From RPQJ01 sp963706535 (GTDB taxonomy: Bacteria > Pseudomonadota > Gammaproteobacteria > Steroidobacterales > Steroidobacteraceae): DNA of 64,000 bases. The translations under genes and the position numbers were made by a program. The stretch spans positions 62,001 to 126,000 of the forward strand of contig CAVPMU010000004.1 of the NCBI GenBank assembly GCA_963706535.1, given 5' to 3'. Every line of letters starts with the position of its first letter. The first letter of the stretch is position 1. The notes beneath the pieces were generated by a model. It was not told the origin of the DNA. It saw nothing but the letters and a program-made list of their open reading frames with translations, and did not search any database. Shown in pieces: positions 62,635 through 64,000 of this stretch.

Positions 62635-63058
62635 GTCGGCCTACGTCGACACCAGCGTGCTAGGCGCCTATTACTGCCCGGAGCCGCTGAGCCGGTCGGC
62701 CGAGGTCGCCCTGCTACGCTTGAAGGACCCCTGCATCAGCTCCTTGACTGAAGTCGAGTTTGCTTCGCTCGTCGCCCGCAAGCGCCGGCTGGAGGAACTG
62801 ACCGAACGCGGAGCGGGCGACGTACTGCGCCTGTTTGGCCAGCACGTTGCGGATGGCCACTATCGTCGCCTGTCACTCGGTGCGGAGCACTATCTTCTTG
62901 CGCGCGACCTGATCGTGGCGATGGCGAGTGCACTCAGCACGCTCGATGCATTGCACCTGTCGGTCGCCGTGTCTACCGGCTTGCCCCTCCTCACCGCCGA
63001 TCGCGATTTCGCACGTGCCGCGCGGCGGCACGTCACCAACGTCGGCCTGGTCAAGTAG
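62624..63058 (+). CDS. PIN-domain toxin (VapC-like, second pair)
   Basis: A 144-residue PIN ribonuclease with acidic residues in YVDTSVLGAYY (residue 9), SLTEVEFASLVARK near residue 43, STLDALHLSVA near residue 105 and LLTADRDFARAA near residue 124. All four metal-binding positions are kept, so it should be active. It belongs to a different PIN subgroup from the toxin at 61547-61930. Confidence 0.92.
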   Translation: MPAESAYVDTSVLGAYYCPEPLSRSAEVALLRLKDPCISSLTEVEFASLVARKRRLEELTERGAGDVLRLFGQHVADGHYRRLSLGAEHYLLARDLIVAMASALSTLDALHLSVAVSTGLPLLTADRDFARAARRHVTNVGLVK

Positions 63059-63059
63059 A

Positions 63060-63221
63060 TCAGCGCAGGTTGCGGTCGAACCAACGGTATCCGGCATACA
63101 TGCCGACACCGGAAGCGACGACACTGAGCATCAGGCCTGTCGCAAAGCCGATCTTCGAACCCAGCCACCAGCCCGCGTAACCCGCGAGGAACGCGGCCAG
63201 CCAGCCGATCAGCATGCGCAT
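63060..63221 (-). CDS. Small membrane protein, 53 residues
   Basis: A short gene starting MRMLIGWLAAFLAGYAG, with two hydrophobic helices (residues 4-24 and 28-46: GLMLSVVASGVGMYAGY) and a basic tail WFDRNLR. It has the look of a small inner-membrane protein. The upstream side is cut by the IS element about ten bases before the start, so its native promoter may be lost. Family unknown. Confidence 0.6.
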   Translation of the reverse strand: MRMLIGWLAAFLAGYAGWWLGSKIGFATGLMLSVVASGVGMYAGYRWFDRNLR

Positions 63222-63230
63222 GACGCCTTA

Positions 63231-64000
63231 TGCGTATTCCGCTGAAGATGACCGGCTGTTCCGCCGGAACGTGACCGGCGATTCCGCCGAGTCTGCGCTG
63301 CAGGTGTTTTCTACCCGGGTCGGTCACGATCAGTCAAGGTTTCTGCATTGTCTGGGGTCATGACCGCGCATGATCGGCGGTTGGTTCTCGTGAGTCTCGA
63401 GCCGGCGCGATCTGCCGCGCCAGCGGCAGCCACTCGGGGGACCTGAGCATCGACCGACCCACCGGTTAAGCCTCGGCCCGCGCTTTCGCTGTGGCGGTTT
63501 CCCTGGCCGCCTCGCGCTTGCGCATCGATTCCTTGGCCTCGAGATGGATTCGGTGCGAGCGATGCACCAGACGGTCAAGGATAGCGTCGGCCAGTGTTGG
63601 GTCACCGATGTAGTCATGCCAGTCGTTGACCGGGAGCTGGCTGGTGACGATGCAGGCGCGGGTACCGACGCGATCGTCGAGTAACTCCAACAGATCGTTG
63701 CGTTCACGCGGACCGATGGGGGCGATGGCAAAATCGTCGATGACCAGCACGTTGATCTTGGCGATCGCGGCGAGACGCCTGCGGAAGCTGCCATCGGCGT
63801 GGCAGAGGGCGAACTCCTCGAACAGGCGCGGTGCGCGCACGTACAACGCGCTCAAGCCCTGGCGACACGCTTGATGCGCGAGTGCGCAGGTCAGGTAGGT
63901 CTTCCCGCAGCCAGTGGCGCCCTGGATCAAGACACTTTGGTTAGCACGGATCCAGTCGCACGAGGCGAGGCTCGCGAGCTGCGATCGATCAAGGCCGTTG
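63231..64000 (-). mobile_element. IS21-family insertion sequence, end and istB part
   Basis: The element starts at about 63231 with repeated terminal units: GATGACCGGC-TGTTCCGCC (63247-63265) and GTGACCGGC-GATTCCGCC (63271-63288), 24 bases apart, preceded by a partial unit. Multiple end repeats of this kind are typical of IS21-type elements. After 175 non-coding bases the istB gene follows on the minus strand and leaves the window. The transposase istA should lie beyond 64000. Confidence 0.82.
63466..64000 (-). CDS. istB: IS21-family helper ATPase IstB (5' part outside the window)
   Basis: An AAA+ ATPase that assists the IstA transposase. The visible part covers the last 178 codons: Walker A IQGATGCGKTYLTCALA, Walker B INVLVIDDFAIAP and an arginine-finger region near LPVNDWHDYIGDPTLADAILDRLVH. 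The frame stays open to the window end and the N-terminal IstB segment is missing. The stop at 63466 is followed by the IS terminal repeats. Confidence 0.93.
   Translation of the reverse strand, partial: NGLDRSQLASLASCDWIRANQSVLIQGATGCGKTYLTCALAHQACRQGLSALYVRAPRLFEEFALCHADGSFRRRLAAIAKINVLVIDDFAIAPIGPRERNDLLELLDDRVGTRACIVTSQLPVNDWHDYIGDPTLADAILDRLVHRSHRIHLEAKESMRKREAARETATAKARAEA

Overview
The window is a chromosomal stretch of a GC-rich bacterium, most likely a gammaproteobacterium near the Xanthomonadales / Steroidobacter-type lineages. That placement is inference from gene content. The supporting signs are a fused aspartokinase-diaminopimelate decarboxylase (lysC-lysA), a TrpR-like YerC gene heading a his operon, a SAM-I riboswitch in front of metX-metB, a thrS-infC-rpmI-rplT-pheST-ihfA-merR block, and a TonB-ExbB-ExbD-ExbD cluster with secreted TPR proteins. 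Most of the window is dense housekeeping sequence. Accessory-looking DNA lies at about 34.8-38.9 kb and beyond 59.1 kb.

Layout. 0-8.7 kb: the end of mnmA, acnA, a sirtuin, a YeiH-type exporter, the MsrPQ methionine sulfoxide repair pair, an EamA transporter and a FabH-like ketosynthase. 8.9-14.0 kb: two convergent paralogous secreted TPR proteins beside a TonB system whose second exbD carries a one-base frameshift. 14.2-18.6 kb: ilvD, an MFS protein and a leucyl aminopeptidase, all on the minus strand. 18.65-24.6 kb: ilvC-leuA-leuC-leuD-leuB behind a leader that looks like a classical leucine attenuator. 24.7-27.4 kb: a candidate small RNA, then metX-metB (minus strand) under a SAM-I riboswitch. 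27.4-34.8 kb: the complete operon yerC-hisG-D-C-B-H-A-F-IE. 34.8-38.9 kb: gene remnants and a run of small secreted His/Cys/Met-rich proteins. 38.9-44.1 kb: an MFS exporter, asd and the lysC-lysA fusion. 44.3-47.7 kb: SAM hydroxide adenosyltransferase, a phosphatase, a TerB-like protein, tRNA-Pro, a MerR regulator and ihfA. 47.7-54.5 kb: pheT, pheS, rplT, rpmI, infC, thrS and tRNA-Val. 54.6-59.1 kb: a di-heme peroxidase, uvrB, an aspartate-type aminotransferase and tRNA-Asn. 59.1-64 kb: a broken PEP-CTERM gene, a beta-lactamase-fold hydrolase, two toxin-antitoxin pairs and the edge of an IS21-family element.

How it fits together. The window concentrates amino-acid biosynthesis: branched-chain, methionine, histidine and the entry to lysine/threonine. 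Three regulatory modes can be read from the DNA: ribosome-mediated attenuation (ilv-leu), metabolite sensing by RNA (met) and probably a TrpR-family repressor with an operator (his). Translation genes use non-standard starts: infC begins at ATC, as expected for an autoregulated IF3 gene, and hisF appears to begin at ATT.

The most unusual structural signal is a set of 7-bp tandem arrays at gene ends (3104-3131, 5971-6134, 10202-10236, 46999-47085, 54524-54586). The heptamer differs between loci (GGGGATA, GCAGGCT, GCGGATA, GGCTGTG) but the period is always seven. Three loci have two arrays facing each other as an inverted repeat, and two loci sit beside or around an intrinsic terminator. In one locus the array lies between msrP and msrQ and can be read through as protein.
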